DNA from: Methylovulum sp.
GTDB taxonomy: Bacteria; Pseudomonadota; Gammaproteobacteria; Methylococcales; Methylomonadaceae
Length of the DNA: 19,295 nucleotides
Assembly (NCBI GenBank): GCA_028713595.1
Contig: JAQTNZ010000006.1
Location: 1 to 19,295 of the forward strand
Reading direction: 5' to 3'
In this document: positions 1-7,923 of the stretch, in pieces
Layout: every line of letters starts with the position of its first letter
Numbering within the stretch: position 1 is the stretch's first letter
Program-made: the position numbers and the translations under genes
Notes under the pieces: model-generated
What the model was told of the DNA's origin: nothing
Seen by the model: only the letters and a program-made list of their open reading frames with translations
Databases searched by the model: none

Positions 1-1
1 T

Positions 2-766
2 TTCCCCAAACAATCGGGAAGCGAGACCGCCGCCAGCACCACCGGACAAATTCTGGCGATTGCCGAAAAATTGGATACCCTGACCGGCATTTTTAGCGCG
101 GGGCTGATACCGACTGGCGATAAAGACCCTTATGCCCTGCGCCGTGCCGCTTTGGGCACGTTGCGGACGATGATAGAAAACGGCTTAAGCCTGAATATCC
201 CTGAGCTGTGCGCCTTGGCGCTGGAGCAGTTCCCGCACGATTTCGACCAGGCCGCCACCCATAGCGCCGTGGTCGAGTTTATTTTTGACCGCCTGAAAGG
301 CTATTGTCTGGATAAGGGGTACAGCGCCGATGAGTTTGATGCCGTGATGACTTTAGCCCCTGCCGAGCCGTTGGATTTTATGCAGCGTATCGCCGCCGTC
401 AAAGCCTTCCGGCAACTGCCCGAAGCCTACAGCCTCGCGGCGGCGAACAAGCGTATCCGCAATATCCTGAAAAAATCCGACACCGCCCCTGCCGACAGTG
501 TCGGTGAACTGAGCGAAGCCTCAGAAATCCAATTGCTGGCCGCCGCGCGGCAATCCGCCCAAGACATCCAGCCCTTATTGGCACAGCGTGATTATCAGGC
601 GACCCTAAACCGCTTGGCGGGCCTTCGTAATGAGGTCGATGCGTTTTTTGATAATGTCATGGTGATGAGCGATGATCTGGCCTTACGCGCCAACCGTCTG
701 GCCTTGCTGGAATTGTTGTCCGCACAATTTTTGACCTGCGCCGACTTGGCAAAATTGCAATCATGA
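2..766 (+). CDS. glyS: Glycyl-tRNA synthetase beta subunit, C-terminal part (5' end outside window)
   Basis: Class II tetrameric (alpha2beta2) glycyl-tRNA synthetase charges tRNA-Gly with glycine in the cytoplasm; the beta subunit carries the tRNA-binding modules. The frame is open from base 2, so no start is visible and the protein is cut on its N-terminal side. The visible part begins just before the family hallmark KLDTLTGIF, then GLIPTGDKDPYALRRAALG, and ends in the helical anticodon-binding (DALR-like) tail with FFDNVMVMSDDLALRANRLALL, closing in TGA at 764-766. About 255 codons of a protein usually near 690 residues are present. The next gene, gmhB, starts 45 bases downstream on the same strand, and glyS-gmhB-plsC is a known gammaproteobacterial order (for example in Pseudomonas). 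Identification is secure; nothing looks damaged. Confidence 0.95.
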   Translation, partial: FPKQSGSETAASTTGQILAIAEKLDTLTGIFSAGLIPTGDKDPYALRRAALGTLRTMIENGLSLNIPELCALALEQFPHDFDQAATHSAVVEFIFDRLKGYCLDKGYSADEFDAVMTLAPAEPLDFMQRIAAVKAFRQLPEAYSLAAANKRIRNILKKSDTAPADSVGELSEASEIQLLAAARQSAQDIQPLLAQRDYQATLNRLAGLRNEVDAFFDNVMVMSDDLALRANRLALLELLSAQFLTCADLAKLQS

Positions 767-811
767 CCCACACTGCCGCCGCCATCAAGCCAGTAGGCAG
801 AGGCCGCCCTG

Positions 812-1357
812 ATGGACACTAACCGCTTCGTGTTATTGGATCGTGATGGCGTGATTAACTATGATTCCGAGGATTTCATCAAGTCCCCGGACGAGTGGTT
901 GCCCATCGCGGGCAGTTTGGAAGCCATCGCCCTGCTTAACGCGCATGGCTACCAGATTGCCGTCATCACCAACCAATCCGGCTTGGCGCGGGGGCTGTAT
1001 GATATTGCCATGCTTACGCGCATCCATGACAAAATGCACCGCTTGACCGCCGAACACGGCGGCACTATCACGGCGATTTATTTCTGTCCGCACGGCACTG
1101 ACAGCACTTGCGACTGCCGCAAGCCCAAACCGGGCTTATTGTTGCAATGCGCCGCCGAACAGCGCATCAACCTGTCCGAAACCGTGTTGATCGGCGACTC
1201 GTACCGCGACCTGCAAGCCGCGATAGCCGCCGGGGCCTTGCCTATTTTGGTAAAAACCGGCAACGGCGAACAGACTTTAAACGAACACCCCAACCTTACC
1301 ACTCCTGTTTTTGACACTCTTTATGACGCAGCCAAACACCTCGTATCAGGGCAATAA
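812..1357 (+). CDS. gmhB: D-glycero-beta-D-manno-heptose-1,7-bisphosphate 7-phosphatase
   Basis: Removes the C7 phosphate of heptose 1,7-bisphosphate, a cytoplasmic step in making ADP-heptose for the lipopolysaccharide inner core. The 181-residue protein has the HAD-family motif DRDGVIN with nucleophile D10 and acid/base D12, motif II ITNQSG at 52-57, motif III GDSYRDL with D129 and D133, and the GmhB-specific zinc loop C92-x-H94 and C100-x-C102 followed by RKPKPG. Its length is typical for the family. The ATG at 812 has a purine-rich AGAGG about ten bases upstream. The 3' end overlaps the start of the acyltransferase gene, suggesting coupled translation. The close relative histidinol phosphatase (HisB-N) shares the fold, but the neighbours glyS and plsC favour GmhB. 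Confidence 0.93.
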   Translation: MDTNRFVLLDRDGVINYDSEDFIKSPDEWLPIAGSLEAIALLNAHGYQIAVITNQSGLARGLYDIAMLTRIHDKMHRLTAEHGGTITAIYFCPHGTDSTCDCRKPKPGLLLQCAAEQRINLSETVLIGDSYRDLQAAIAAGALPILVKTGNGEQTLNEHPNLTTPVFDTLYDAAKHLVSGQ

Positions 1358-2066
1358 ACTCAAGCTTTACTTAGGGTCAACCGCACTTTTTGCCTGGATC
1401 ATGCTCACCCCGTTTGTTTTCGGCCCCTTAGTCATAGCCTGCGCCCTCTTCCCGTTTTGGGTACGCTATAAAATCGCCAATTTCTGGGTCGGCTCCATCC
1501 TCTGGGTAGCCAAGGTTTGTTGCGGGATACATCACGAAGTGGAAGGTTTGGAACATATCAAGGACATCCCCGCCGCCGTGGTCCTCTGCAAGCACCAATC
1601 CGCCTGGGAAACCCTAGCCTTAAGAAAAATACTGCCCCCCCAAACCGCGTTATTGAAACGCTCGCTACTGTGGCTGCCGCTCTGGGGCTGGGCGTTGGCG
1701 ACCTTAAAACCGATTGCCATCGACCGTAGCCAACAACGCGCCGCCCTGCGGGTCTTGCTGAAAAAAGGCGGCCAATACTTAAATGAAGGCCTCTGGGTCG
1801 TGGTGTTCCCCGAAGGCACCCGCACCGCCCCAGGCGAGGTGAAAAAATTCAACGCGGGCGGAGCCATGCTCGCCGAGAGATCAGGCTACCCCGCCATCCC
1901 TATCGCCCTCAACTCAGGGCAATACTGGCCGCGCTACAGCTTTTTGAAATATCCCGGCACCATCAAGGTGAAAATAGGCCCGGCCATTGCCACCGCAGGG
2001 CGCAAAGCCAACGACATCAACGCCGAAGCGGAGCAATGGATAATCAATGCCATGGCGGAACTGTAG
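1323..2066 (+). CDS. Lysophospholipid acyltransferase (1-acylglycerol-3-phosphate acyltransferase, PlsC family)
   Basis: Transfers an acyl chain to lysophosphatidic acid or a related lysolipid at the inner membrane, giving phosphatidic acid for phospholipids. From the ATG at 1323 it is 247 residues. A hydrophobic N-terminal segment (about residues 15-45) would anchor it. The catalytic motif is KHQSAWE with H91 and E96, an HX4E variant of the usual HX4D seen in one proteobacterial subgroup. The substrate-binding motif FPEGTR lies at 162-167, and PIAIDR near 130-135 is the intermediate family motif. A TTG at 1311 would add four residues; the ATG is preferred, though no clear ribosome binding site supports either, and both overlap gmhB (35 or 47 bases), consistent with translational coupling. 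The same neighbour follows gmhB in Pseudomonas (LptA). Exact substrate is unknown. Confidence 0.9.
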   Translation: MTQPNTSYQGNKLKLYLGSTALFAWIMLTPFVFGPLVIACALFPFWVRYKIANFWVGSILWVAKVCCGIHHEVEGLEHIKDIPAAVVLCKHQSAWETLALRKILPPQTALLKRSLLWLPLWGWALATLKPIAIDRSQQRAALRVLLKKGGQYLNEGLWVVVFPEGTRTAPGEVKKFNAGGAMLAERSGYPAIPIALNSGQYWPRYSFLKYPGTIKVKIGPAIATAGRKANDINAEAEQWIINAMAEL

Positions 2067-2163
2067 GCGGCTTATGAAAAAATCGACCCATACCCCTGCG
2101 CAAGCAAAACTTGCGGGTATAATGGTCAAGACCCCTCAAAATGACAACAACGGTAAAATCCAG

Positions 2164-2580
2164 ATGAAAAAACGACTGCTTATTGCGTTAACGCCCTTCT
2201 TATTGACCGCGTGCGCCGATAAACAACAATACCAAGACGCCGTCTTGGCGCGTATCCAAAAAGATCAAAAATTACAAGAAGAACAGCATCTTAAGGATTA
2301 TAAAATCGACATCGAAAGACTGGCGAAATGCGTGGTGGACACCAGCGGCAACAAAATGCCCGGCATCATCGCGTTCGACCCGCAACGGCTGGCCGCCTAC
2401 CGCAACTACGCCAAAATGGTCGGCATGACTTCATCGCCCGACCCTAAGAAAACCTTGGAAGAGTTGCGCACCGAGTTTGGCTCACCCAAAGAACTGGCCG
2501 AAGCCAACGCCAACTTTACCGAAAGCATGTTGGACTGTTACTCGGCGATGGTGTCAGAAACCGAACCTGAGATGAAATAA
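2164..2580 (+). CDS. Small predicted lipoprotein of unknown function
   Basis: 138 residues from the ATG at 2164. The N-terminus MKKRLLIALTPFLLTAC is a textbook lipoprotein signal: two lysines and an arginine, a hydrophobic core, and lipobox LTAC with the lipidated cysteine at residue 17. D19 sits at mature position +3. The mature part is charged and probably helical, with a pair of cysteines (in LAKCVVD and LDCYSAM) that could form a disulfide in the periplasm. The open frame continues upstream to 2047, overlapping the acyltransferase end, but those 39 residues look non-coding and would bury the signal peptide, so the internal ATG is chosen. I recognise no named family. It is 97 bases after the acyltransferase and may be co-transcribed with it. 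Confidence 0.7.
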   Translation: MKKRLLIALTPFLLTACADKQQYQDAVLARIQKDQKLQEEQHLKDYKIDIERLAKCVVDTSGNKMPGIIAFDPQRLAAYRNYAKMVGMTSSPDPKKTLEELRTEFGSPKELAEANANFTESMLDCYSAMVSETEPEMK

Positions 2581-2597
2581 GGCTAAGATTTGGAAGG

Positions 2598-2621
2598 GGG
2601 TTTCCGCTTAGGCGGGAACCC
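2598..2621 (+). terminator. Hairpin after the lipoprotein gene, possible terminator
   Basis: Arms GGGTTTCCGC (2598-2607) and GCGGGAACCC (2612-2621) pair over ten positions with one T/G wobble around a TTAG loop. It lies 17 bases past the lipoprotein stop and before the convergent toxin gene. No clear T run follows, so it may be a repetitive palindrome rather than an intrinsic terminator. Confidence 0.4.
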
Positions 2622-2650
2622 GTGGCTAACGTTTGATAGGATGATAGTGG

Positions 2651-3055
2651 CTAGGTGAAGTGTTCTTCGTTTAGCAATGCGACAGAGTGCAAACGCGCAA
2701 ATTTTTTATCAAAGGTAAACAGTTGATGTGCGTTTTCTAAACAATCGGACAAAATGAGGTAATCGGAAAAATCGGCGTGGTGCGTTTCAAACGTTGCCAG
2801 AGCCGTGTCAAATTGTGTTTTGTGTTGCAAAACAAAAAGCGGGGATTTTTGTAGATGCTTTAATGCGGTAAGCACAGCAACTTTATCGAATTGGTAAGCT
2901 TTTTCCAAAACCCAAACCGTTTCCACCTGTACAATTTGTGGTACATAAACGCGTTGGGCGCGTTTTAACAGAGCCTTAGCTAAAGCGACTTGAGCTTGAG
3001 CGGTGGAATCATTCACCAATAAACGTACCAATATATTGGTATCAATAGCAATCAT
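2651..3055 (-). CDS. PIN-domain ribonuclease toxin (VapC-like)
   Basis: 134 residues with the PIN-domain layout of type II toxins that cleave RNA with a metal-bound acidic cluster. The expected acidic residues are all present: D5 in MIAIDTNILVR, E45 in VQVETVWVL, D98 in FSDYLIL and D116 in TFDKKFA. This suggests an intact active site. It starts at an ATG overlapping the TGA of the gene before it (ATGA, four bases shared), the usual antitoxin-first arrangement. Strand is opposite to the upstream lipoprotein gene and the same as obgE. Its target RNA cannot be read from sequence. Family assignment is firm; calling it VapC specifically rests on the PIN fold and pairing. Confidence 0.85.
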   Translation of the reverse strand: MIAIDTNILVRLLVNDSTAQAQVALAKALLKRAQRVYVPQIVQVETVWVLEKAYQFDKVAVLTALKHLQKSPLFVLQHKTQFDTALATFETHHADFSDYLILSDCLENAHQLFTFDKKFARLHSVALLNEEHFT

Positions 3056-3291
3056 AGGCTCCCGCCACGGCTTTTAATCGCTTCATCCATTTGCTCTAAA
3101 CTAACGCCGTGTGGGGCGGTCAATATACCGCAGGCTTGCTCAATCTCGGCATCGGTCAATTCATTCCCTTGAGCCGTTGCCGTGGGAAATAAATAACGCG
3201 CCTCTAAAAAGCAAATAAAATCCAAAACTTCTTTTTGCAAATATTCCGGTAAACACTGGCTGTGTGTCGTGATTGCATTGATATGATTCAT
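3052..3291 (-). CDS. Antitoxin partner of the PIN toxin (DUF2281/VapB-like)
   Basis: 79 residues, ATG at 3291, with a GGGG stretch about ten bases upstream. The N-terminal part with LPEYLQKEVLDFICFLEARY resembles the DUF2281-type segment found in several VapB-like antitoxins, where it binds DNA or dimerises. The C-terminal part, acidic and probably flexible (LTDAEIEQACGIL, LEQMDEAIKSRGG), would wrap the toxin. The TGA overlaps the toxin ATG. Antitoxins of this kind usually repress their own promoter; no operator is obvious here. Evidence is the pairing and the family-like N-terminus. Confidence 0.75.
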   Translation of the reverse strand: MNHINAITTHSQCLPEYLQKEVLDFICFLEARYLFPTATAQGNELTDAEIEQACGILTAPHGVSLEQMDEAIKSRGGSL

Positions 3292-3347
3292 ATAACTACC
3301 CCAAGCTTACGCCACTGATAATCTTAGATGTCCCTTACATTGATGGT

Positions 3348-3372
3348 GGCGGGCAGAAACAACCTGCCCGCC
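3348..3372. repeat. Inverted repeat between antitoxin start and obgE end
   Basis: GGCGGGCAG (3348-3356) and CTGCCCGCC (3364-3372) are perfect nine-base arms around AAACAAC. It lies 15 bases beyond the obgE stop, so it could end obgE transcription on the - strand. No T run follows on that strand, so it may instead be a dispersed palindrome. Confidence 0.5.
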
Positions 3373-3386
3373 CTACGCCGCTGAAC

Positions 3387-4421
<1,035 letters not shown>

Positions 4422-4442
4422 TCACACTGTAAAGCCAGACTG

Positions 4443-4482
4443 TAAAAACAAAAAAAGCCCCGCCATGCAAACAGCGGAGCTT
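4443..4482 (-). terminator. Intrinsic terminator just upstream of obgE
   Basis: Read on the - strand, AAGCTCCGC (4482-4474) pairs with GCGGGGCTT (4463-4455), nine positions with one U/G wobble, and is followed at once by a run of T interrupted by one G. The U-tract lies only about 30-40 bases before the obgE ATG. That leaves little room for a separate obgE promoter and suggests either readthrough control (attenuation) or the end of a short RNA. Confidence 0.6.
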
Positions 4483-4634
4483 TTATAAAGATGCAAGGTC
4501 GTTGCACCTGGGCAGGAAGACTTTCCCTGCGGCATCGGATATGACCGATGGCTTTTTGTTATGTGCCATCAATCCAAAAGGTGACGGATTGTGCATATAC
4601 ATGATGGCGCGGCCTAGAAACCCTTGGCACACCA
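4453..4634 (-). ncRNA. Candidate structured RNA or obgE leader
   Basis: This 180-base gap between the STAS-like gene and obgE holds a chain of hairpins on the - strand: an outer stem TGTGCCA (4631-4625) with TGGCACA (4568-4562) enclosing CAATCC (4591-4586) with GGATTG (4575-4570); CATCGG (4550-4545) with CCGATG (4538-4533); GCAGG (4530-4526) with CCTGC (4516-4512); AGGTGCAA (4509-4502) with TTGCATCT (4496-4489); then the terminator at 4482-4455. I compared it by eye with common riboswitch cores (c-di-GMP-I, guanidine, ZTP, glycine, TPP, fluoride), 6S and 4.5S RNA and found no match. It could be a small RNA from the 3' end of the upstream gene or a regulatory leader. The structure is seen; the function is open. 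Confidence 0.33.
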
Positions 4635-4635
4635 C

Positions 4636-4998
4636 CTAACAACTAAGCCAAGCCCTAGCAAAGGCTTCTTGGCCTGTCTTAAAAAATTCAATGCTAAACG
4701 GCACGAAGCCATGCAGCAGAAACAGCAAGGCACTATCGCGCCATTTTAAGTCACCGACCAGCGCGACCCCGTCAACATGTTGTTGCAGGAACTCATCATC
4801 CTCATCGTCATCCCAATTGACAAACGTTGCTATATTGAGAAAGCCCTCATCAATGAGGATCAGGACTTTGGCGCGGCCATGACGCTTGATAAAAGCGACT
4901 ACCTGTTTTTTTATAGCGTCCGCTTCGGTGCGCACCAACACGCCGGCAACATGGACTATCACTAAATTATTTTCTTCAAACTCAACTGTCAATGCCAT
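4636..4998 (-). CDS. SpoIIAA-like / STAS-domain protein
   Basis: 120 residues from the ATG at 4998, which has AAGGTGG about seven bases upstream. The open frame runs back to 5076, but the extra 26 residues overlap the hairpin behind rpmA and look non-coding. The order of elements fits the SpoIIAA-like (STAS/SEC14) fold: N-terminal beta strands LVIVHVAGVL, helix EADAIKKQVVAFIKRHG, strand KVLILIDE (44-51), then VALVGDLKW (78-86), strand FSIEFF and a last helix EAFARAWL. An acidic run, WDDDEDDE (62-69), sits in the middle. Such proteins are usually lone and of unknown role; anti-sigma antagonist activity is not implied. It lies between rpmA and obgE on the same strand, an unusual intruder in that operon. 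Confidence 0.65.
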   Translation of the reverse strand: MALTVEFEENNLVIVHVAGVLVRTEADAIKKQVVAFIKRHGRAKVLILIDEGFLNIATFVNWDDDEDDEFLQQHVDGVALVGDLKWRDSALLFLLHGFVPFSIEFFKTGQEAFARAWLSC

Positions 4999-5067
4999 CA
5001 GCACCACCTTGTGGTTTACAGAAATAATATAGAAAAACGCAAGGTTAGGGACAGGTAGCCTTAGTGC

Positions 5068-5086
5068 GCTTGGCATTAAGCCAAGC
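5068..5086. repeat. Perfect hairpin just after rpmA
   Basis: Arms GCTTGGC (5068-5074) and GCCAAGC (5080-5086) around ATTAA begin ten bases past the rpmA stop. No T run follows on the - strand, so this is at best a weak terminator or an mRNA 3'-end stabiliser. Confidence 0.45.
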
Positions 5087-5096
5087 CATACCGTTT

Positions 5097-5372
5097 TTAA
5101 GCGGCGGCGGCAACGGCCTCGGCAACGATGCTGACAAATTTACGGTTTTTAGGGCCTTTGACCTGAAAAACGACTTTGCCATCAGCGGTTGCAAACAAGG
5201 TGTGGTCTTTGCCACAGCCGACGTTAACGCCTGCATGGAAATGGGTGCCGCGTTGGCGGACAATGATGTTACCCGCGGTGACTGATTCGCCGCCATAACG
5301 TTTTACACCTAACCGTTGCGCATTTGAGTCGCGTCCGTTACGGGTACTACCACCAGCTTTCTTATGAGCCAT
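5097..5372 (-). CDS. rpmA: 50S ribosomal protein L27
   Basis: Large-subunit ribosomal protein whose N-terminal tail reaches toward the peptidyl transferase centre. The 91-residue protein starts with the invariant [16 protein letters not shown] and continues with [20 protein letters not shown] and HPAG-like [17 protein letters not shown]. Length is slightly above the E. coli protein because of an alanine-rich end (AEAVAAAA). It begins directly with the mature tail, without the cleaved leader seen in Firmicutes. It follows rplU by 15 bases, the near-universal rplU-rpmA pair, and is driven by the promoter upstream of rplU. Confidence 0.98.
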   Translation of the reverse strand: MAHKKAGGSTRNGRDSNAQRLGVKRYGGESVTAGNIIVRQRGTHFHAGVNVGCGKDHTLFATADGKVVFQVKGPKNRKFVSIVAEAVAAAA

Positions 5373-5387
5373 TTCTTTAACTCCCGA

Positions 5388-5699
5388 TTATGCAGAAATG
5401 CCAGTGATCTGGACTTCTGTGTAATATTGACGATGACCCATGTGTTTCATGTGGTGCTTACGCCGTCTGAATTTAATGATTTTGATCTTTTTATGTCTGC
5501 CTTGAGACATAACGGTCGCCGTCACTTTACCGCCTTCGATAAACGGCAAGCCGACTTGCACCGAATCACCGGACTGGATCATGAGCACCTTGTCAAATTC
5601 AACGCTATCGCCAGCGCCCAATTCCAGTTTCTCTATTTTTAAGGTTGTACCCTCTTCAACGCGGTACTGTTTACCACCTGTTTGAATTACCGCATACAT
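5388..5699 (-). CDS. rplU: 50S ribosomal protein L21
   Basis: Binds 23S rRNA in the large subunit. From the ATG at 5699 the protein is 103 residues, matching the E. coli length, and starts [17 protein letters not shown] as the family does. Later motifs are VEFDKVLMI and the basic RNA-binding stretch [14 protein letters not shown] followed by [13 protein letters not shown]. The frame can be read six codons further back, but GGAG about ten bases before 5699 and the family N-terminus fix the start. It is the first gene of the rplU-rpmA operon, with a strong sigma-70 promoter some 50 bases upstream. Confidence 0.98.
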   Translation of the reverse strand: MYAVIQTGGKQYRVEEGTTLKIEKLELGAGDSVEFDKVLMIQSGDSVQVGLPFIEGGKVTATVMSQGRHKKIKIIKFRRRKHHMKHMGHRQYYTEVQITGISA

Positions 5700-5746
5700 T
5701 TGCGTAAGCTCCGTCAAGCATTAATCTGTTAAAAAATCAGTCCGCC

Positions 5747-5775
5747 ATTATATGACGGCAACACGCTTAAGTCAA
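5747..5775 (-). promoter_or_regulatory. Sigma-70 promoter for rplU-rpmA
   Basis: On the - strand, TTGACT (5775-5770) and TATAAT (5752-5747) are separated by exactly 17 bases, five of six and six of six consensus positions. Transcription would start about 5740, leaving a leader of roughly 40 bases before rplU. Confidence 0.85.
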
Positions 5776-5811
5776 TGGAAGTTTTATAAAATTCAAGCAG
5801 AACGGCTTGTC

Positions 5812-5857
5812 GGGGCTTACATAGAAGCCCCAAGACGTTGCCGTGCAACGTCCCTAC
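5812..5857. repeat. Two adjacent palindromes between the APH gene and rplU
   Basis: First hairpin: GGGGCTT (5812-5818) with AAGCCCC (5825-5831). Second: GACGTTGC (5834-5841) with GCAACGTC (5845-5852) around CGT, followed by CCTAC. The second shares the string AGACGTTGCCGTGC with the inverted repeat at 10456-10557, which suggests one dispersed repeat family. They may also end transcription of the APH gene, though no T run is seen. Confidence 0.6.
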
Positions 5858-5909
5858 AAAGGCCTTCCCGCGCCCCGCAGAACGGTAGGGGTTTGCTGCA
5901 TAAGCCCGC

Positions 5910-6980
5910 TTAAATCGGCAACGCCGCAAACGCGTCCAAATCGTCAACGGCGGTGGCGGTGCGGCGGATTAGCTCCAGATTGCTGTCGGTCGGCATCATA
6001 TCCCCCACCGCCAGTGTCACCACCATCGCCTCGAACGCATACACCAGATGCGCCCGATAGCGTTCATCGAGCGTTTCCGCCGCGATGTCGGTAATGCCAT
6101 AAGCCGTCAGTTGCTGCGCGTAGCGGGCCAGCAAGGCGTTTTCGTGTAAACGCCGTTGCTCAGGGGCCAAAGCCGTGGCGAGAAAATAGGCGACATCGCT
6201 GACCCCTTCGCCCACACGCACCAACTGCCAATCCAACAGCCCCGCACGGTTGTGTTGCCAAAACAAATTGCCCGGATGGCAATCATGATGTACCAGAGTT
6301 TGTGGCCTTGCCGATAAAAAACGCATGGCGCTGCGGCGGTTACGCGCATAATGCAAGGCCCCGCGCTGTAGCTTGGCCGGAACCGACCCATCAGAGCGGT
6401 TAAGCCCTTGGCGCATCAGCGGCACGGCCAGCACCGTGCCTAAATGGTCTTCCACCTGCCGCACCCTACCCGCCAACCAGCGGTAATGCGGAATGCTGCC
6501 GGGCTTGTGCCAGAAACGGGCGTGGAACCGCGCCAGCCCATCAATCACCAAACGGGCTTGGGCCAGCGATAACACATCATGGGTATCACCCGCCTGCGCC
6601 CCGTGTTCTTCAATATCAGCCAGCACCAAGATGGAACCCAAGCCCCAGCGGCTTTGCGCCGCCAAGCACACGGGCAAGGCAATCGGCACCGCTTTGGCAA
6701 GCTCTTGGTAAAAACGGATTTCGGTTTCCAGCAACTGTGGCAACGCGGTGATAAACCGCGCCCGCCACGCCAAGGACGGCAATTTGACAAACCAACGGCG
6801 CGGCAAGGCGCTGTCGGACTGGTAAGCGAGCGCCAAGCGGATGCGCGTGGTCGTGCCCACCTCCACCGACAGCACCTTAACCTGCGTCACCACGGTGGCG
6901 GCCTCGTGCAAGTTGACCACTCGCTGCGCCCACGCCACCGTCAAATCCTCGGGTTGGCTAACAACAATGTTTTGTGGCAT
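5910..6980 (-). CDS. APH-fold phosphotransferase (aminoglycoside/ecdysteroid-kinase-like), substrate unknown
   Basis: 356 residues with a eukaryotic-like kinase fold of the APH superfamily. An ATP-binding lysine is likely K66 in WFVKLP, with a partner glutamate in the helix LETEIRFYQE (E85 or E87). The catalytic loop is VHHDCHPGNLF with D233 and N238, and the metal-binding aspartate is D250 in LLDWQ. The hinge region reads SILVLADIEEHG near 116-127. All key residues are present, so the enzyme is probably active. The substrate cannot be told: relatives phosphorylate drugs, sugars, lipids or small alcohols, and there is no reason to assume antibiotic resistance. It stands alone between the accessory ATPase/TOPRIM pair and rplU, on the same strand as both. 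Confidence 0.8.
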   Translation of the reverse strand: MPQNIVVSQPEDLTVAWAQRVVNLHEAATVVTQVKVLSVEVGTTTRIRLALAYQSDSALPRRWFVKLPSLAWRARFITALPQLLETEIRFYQELAKAVPIALPVCLAAQSRWGLGSILVLADIEEHGAQAGDTHDVLSLAQARLVIDGLARFHARFWHKPGSIPHYRWLAGRVRQVEDHLGTVLAVPLMRQGLNRSDGSVPAKLQRGALHYARNRRSAMRFLSARPQTLVHHDCHPGNLFWQHNRAGLLDWQLVRVGEGVSDVAYFLATALAPEQRRLHENALLARYAQQLTAYGITDIAAETLDERYRAHLVYAFEAMVVTLAVGDMMPTDSNLELIRRTATAVDDLDAFAALPI

Positions 6981-7050
6981 GTTAAAAAAGAGAGTGTTTA
7001 GGGGATGTTAAGATTATTATTGGCATCCATGTGCCTTAAGCTCTTCGGGC

Positions 7051-7923
7051 TTAGGTTAGCTCCATAAATTTTTCCATGAACTCCACAAATAATTTAACAT
7101 GGCTATTATTTGTAAGCGTAGACTTGGTAATTAATTTGGCCTGATCAAGAATAGCACTCATTGGACTGCCAGGTTTTTGACGCTGTCCGGCACAAGTGAT
7201 AATAGCTTTTTTGCGTTTGCCCATTTCAGCAATAGCACCTTTTGATCCCTTCCCTTCTACATCCCATGAAAATGCACTATCGACAAACGAACAAGAAGCT
7301 TGCATTAATGGCTGTTGTTCGGTTTCAAACATGGGTAGCAACAGATCTTCAAGGGTTCCGCTATGTTCAACCTCCCCCCAAATATAAGCCGCCTTATCAC
7401 CGGCAATAGCACCAAAGGGATTGTTTGGCAAAAACGCCCATTCCCCAAAAACCCATGACGGCCCGTCATCAATAATTGCAAAATCCTGTTTTATCTTACT
7501 GAACCATGCCGTTGCCCCGACATCATCAGCATCATAAAGAAACAAATACCTTGCTTGATTGACCATGATTCCGGCTGGCTGGGCAAACACCGCACGTTGA
7601 TCAAATAAAATTAAGAATTTTGCCAACAATGCTTTTACTTTATCATTTTGTGTACTGCCGCCACTATTGAACAGCAAGATCACATCCTGATCTTTTTGCC
7701 AGACGCTATCGGGCAAAAAGAACTTGCGGGCCATATCCAAACTTAAATCTTGCGCCGCATGGTTTTTGACACTGGTGCTAAATAACTGGTCAAAAGGTGC
7801 CGGATGCTCGCTAAGTTTCCATTGTTTCCGAGTAAAACCCAAACACAGCTTAAGCACCTGTTGCACAAAAGCAATATCATGCGCCCCTTCACAAAAAACC
7901 AGCAGGGCGTTCACTTCGCCCAT
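7051..7923 (-). CDS. TOPRIM-like protein, partner of the upstream dual ATPase
   Basis: 290 residues. The N-terminus LLVFCEGAHDIAFVQQVL looks like the first TOPRIM strand and helix with the catalytic-type glutamate E12. The second hallmark is YLFLYDADDVGA with D131 and D133 as the DxD pair. A later GTLEDLLLPMFE resembles the conserved Glu-containing helix of DUF3226/DUF4435-type proteins. The lysine- and glycine-rich stretch KGSKGAIAEMGKRKKA may touch nucleic acid. Its ATG shares one base with the TAA of the ATPase gene (TAATG), and AGGAG lies about nine bases before it, so the two are co-translated. Stand-alone TOPRIM proteins paired with ABC-type ATPases occur in anti-phage systems such as PARIS (AriB). 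Nuclease activity is inferred from the acidic residues only; exact Pfam family not determined. Confidence 0.65.
   Translation of the reverse strand: MGEVNALLVFCEGAHDIAFVQQVLKLCLGFTRKQWKLSEHPAPFDQLFSTSVKNHAAQDLSLDMARKFFLPDSVWQKDQDVILLFNSGGSTQNDKVKALLAKFLILFDQRAVFAQPAGIMVNQARYLFLYDADDVGATAWFSKIKQDFAIIDDGPSWVFGEWAFLPNNPFGAIAGDKAAYIWGEVEHSGTLEDLLLPMFETEQQPLMQASCSFVDSAFSWDVEGKGSKGAIAEMGKRKKAIITCAGQRQKPGSPMSAILDQAKLITKSTLTNNSHVKLFVEFMEKFMELT

Noticed and set aside
2047..2163. Longer N-terminus for the lipoprotein gene
   Set aside because: It would place 39 polar residues before an obvious lipoprotein signal peptide and overlap the acyltransferase gene.
4497..4520. CCTGGGCAG on the + strand as part of a ZTP (pfl) riboswitch
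   Set aside because: The required upstream half (a CGUGACUGGC-like stretch) is missing and no purine gene follows on that strand.
4453..4634. c-di-GMP-I, guanidine-I or 6S/4.5S RNA identity for the hairpin region before obgE
   Set aside because: Short matches such as GCAGGGAAA exist, but the diagnostic loops and tetraloop receptors of those families are absent.
4999..5076. Extended start for the STAS-like gene
   Set aside because: The extra residues cross the hairpin behind rpmA, and the ATG at 4998 has a good ribosome binding site and the family N-terminus.
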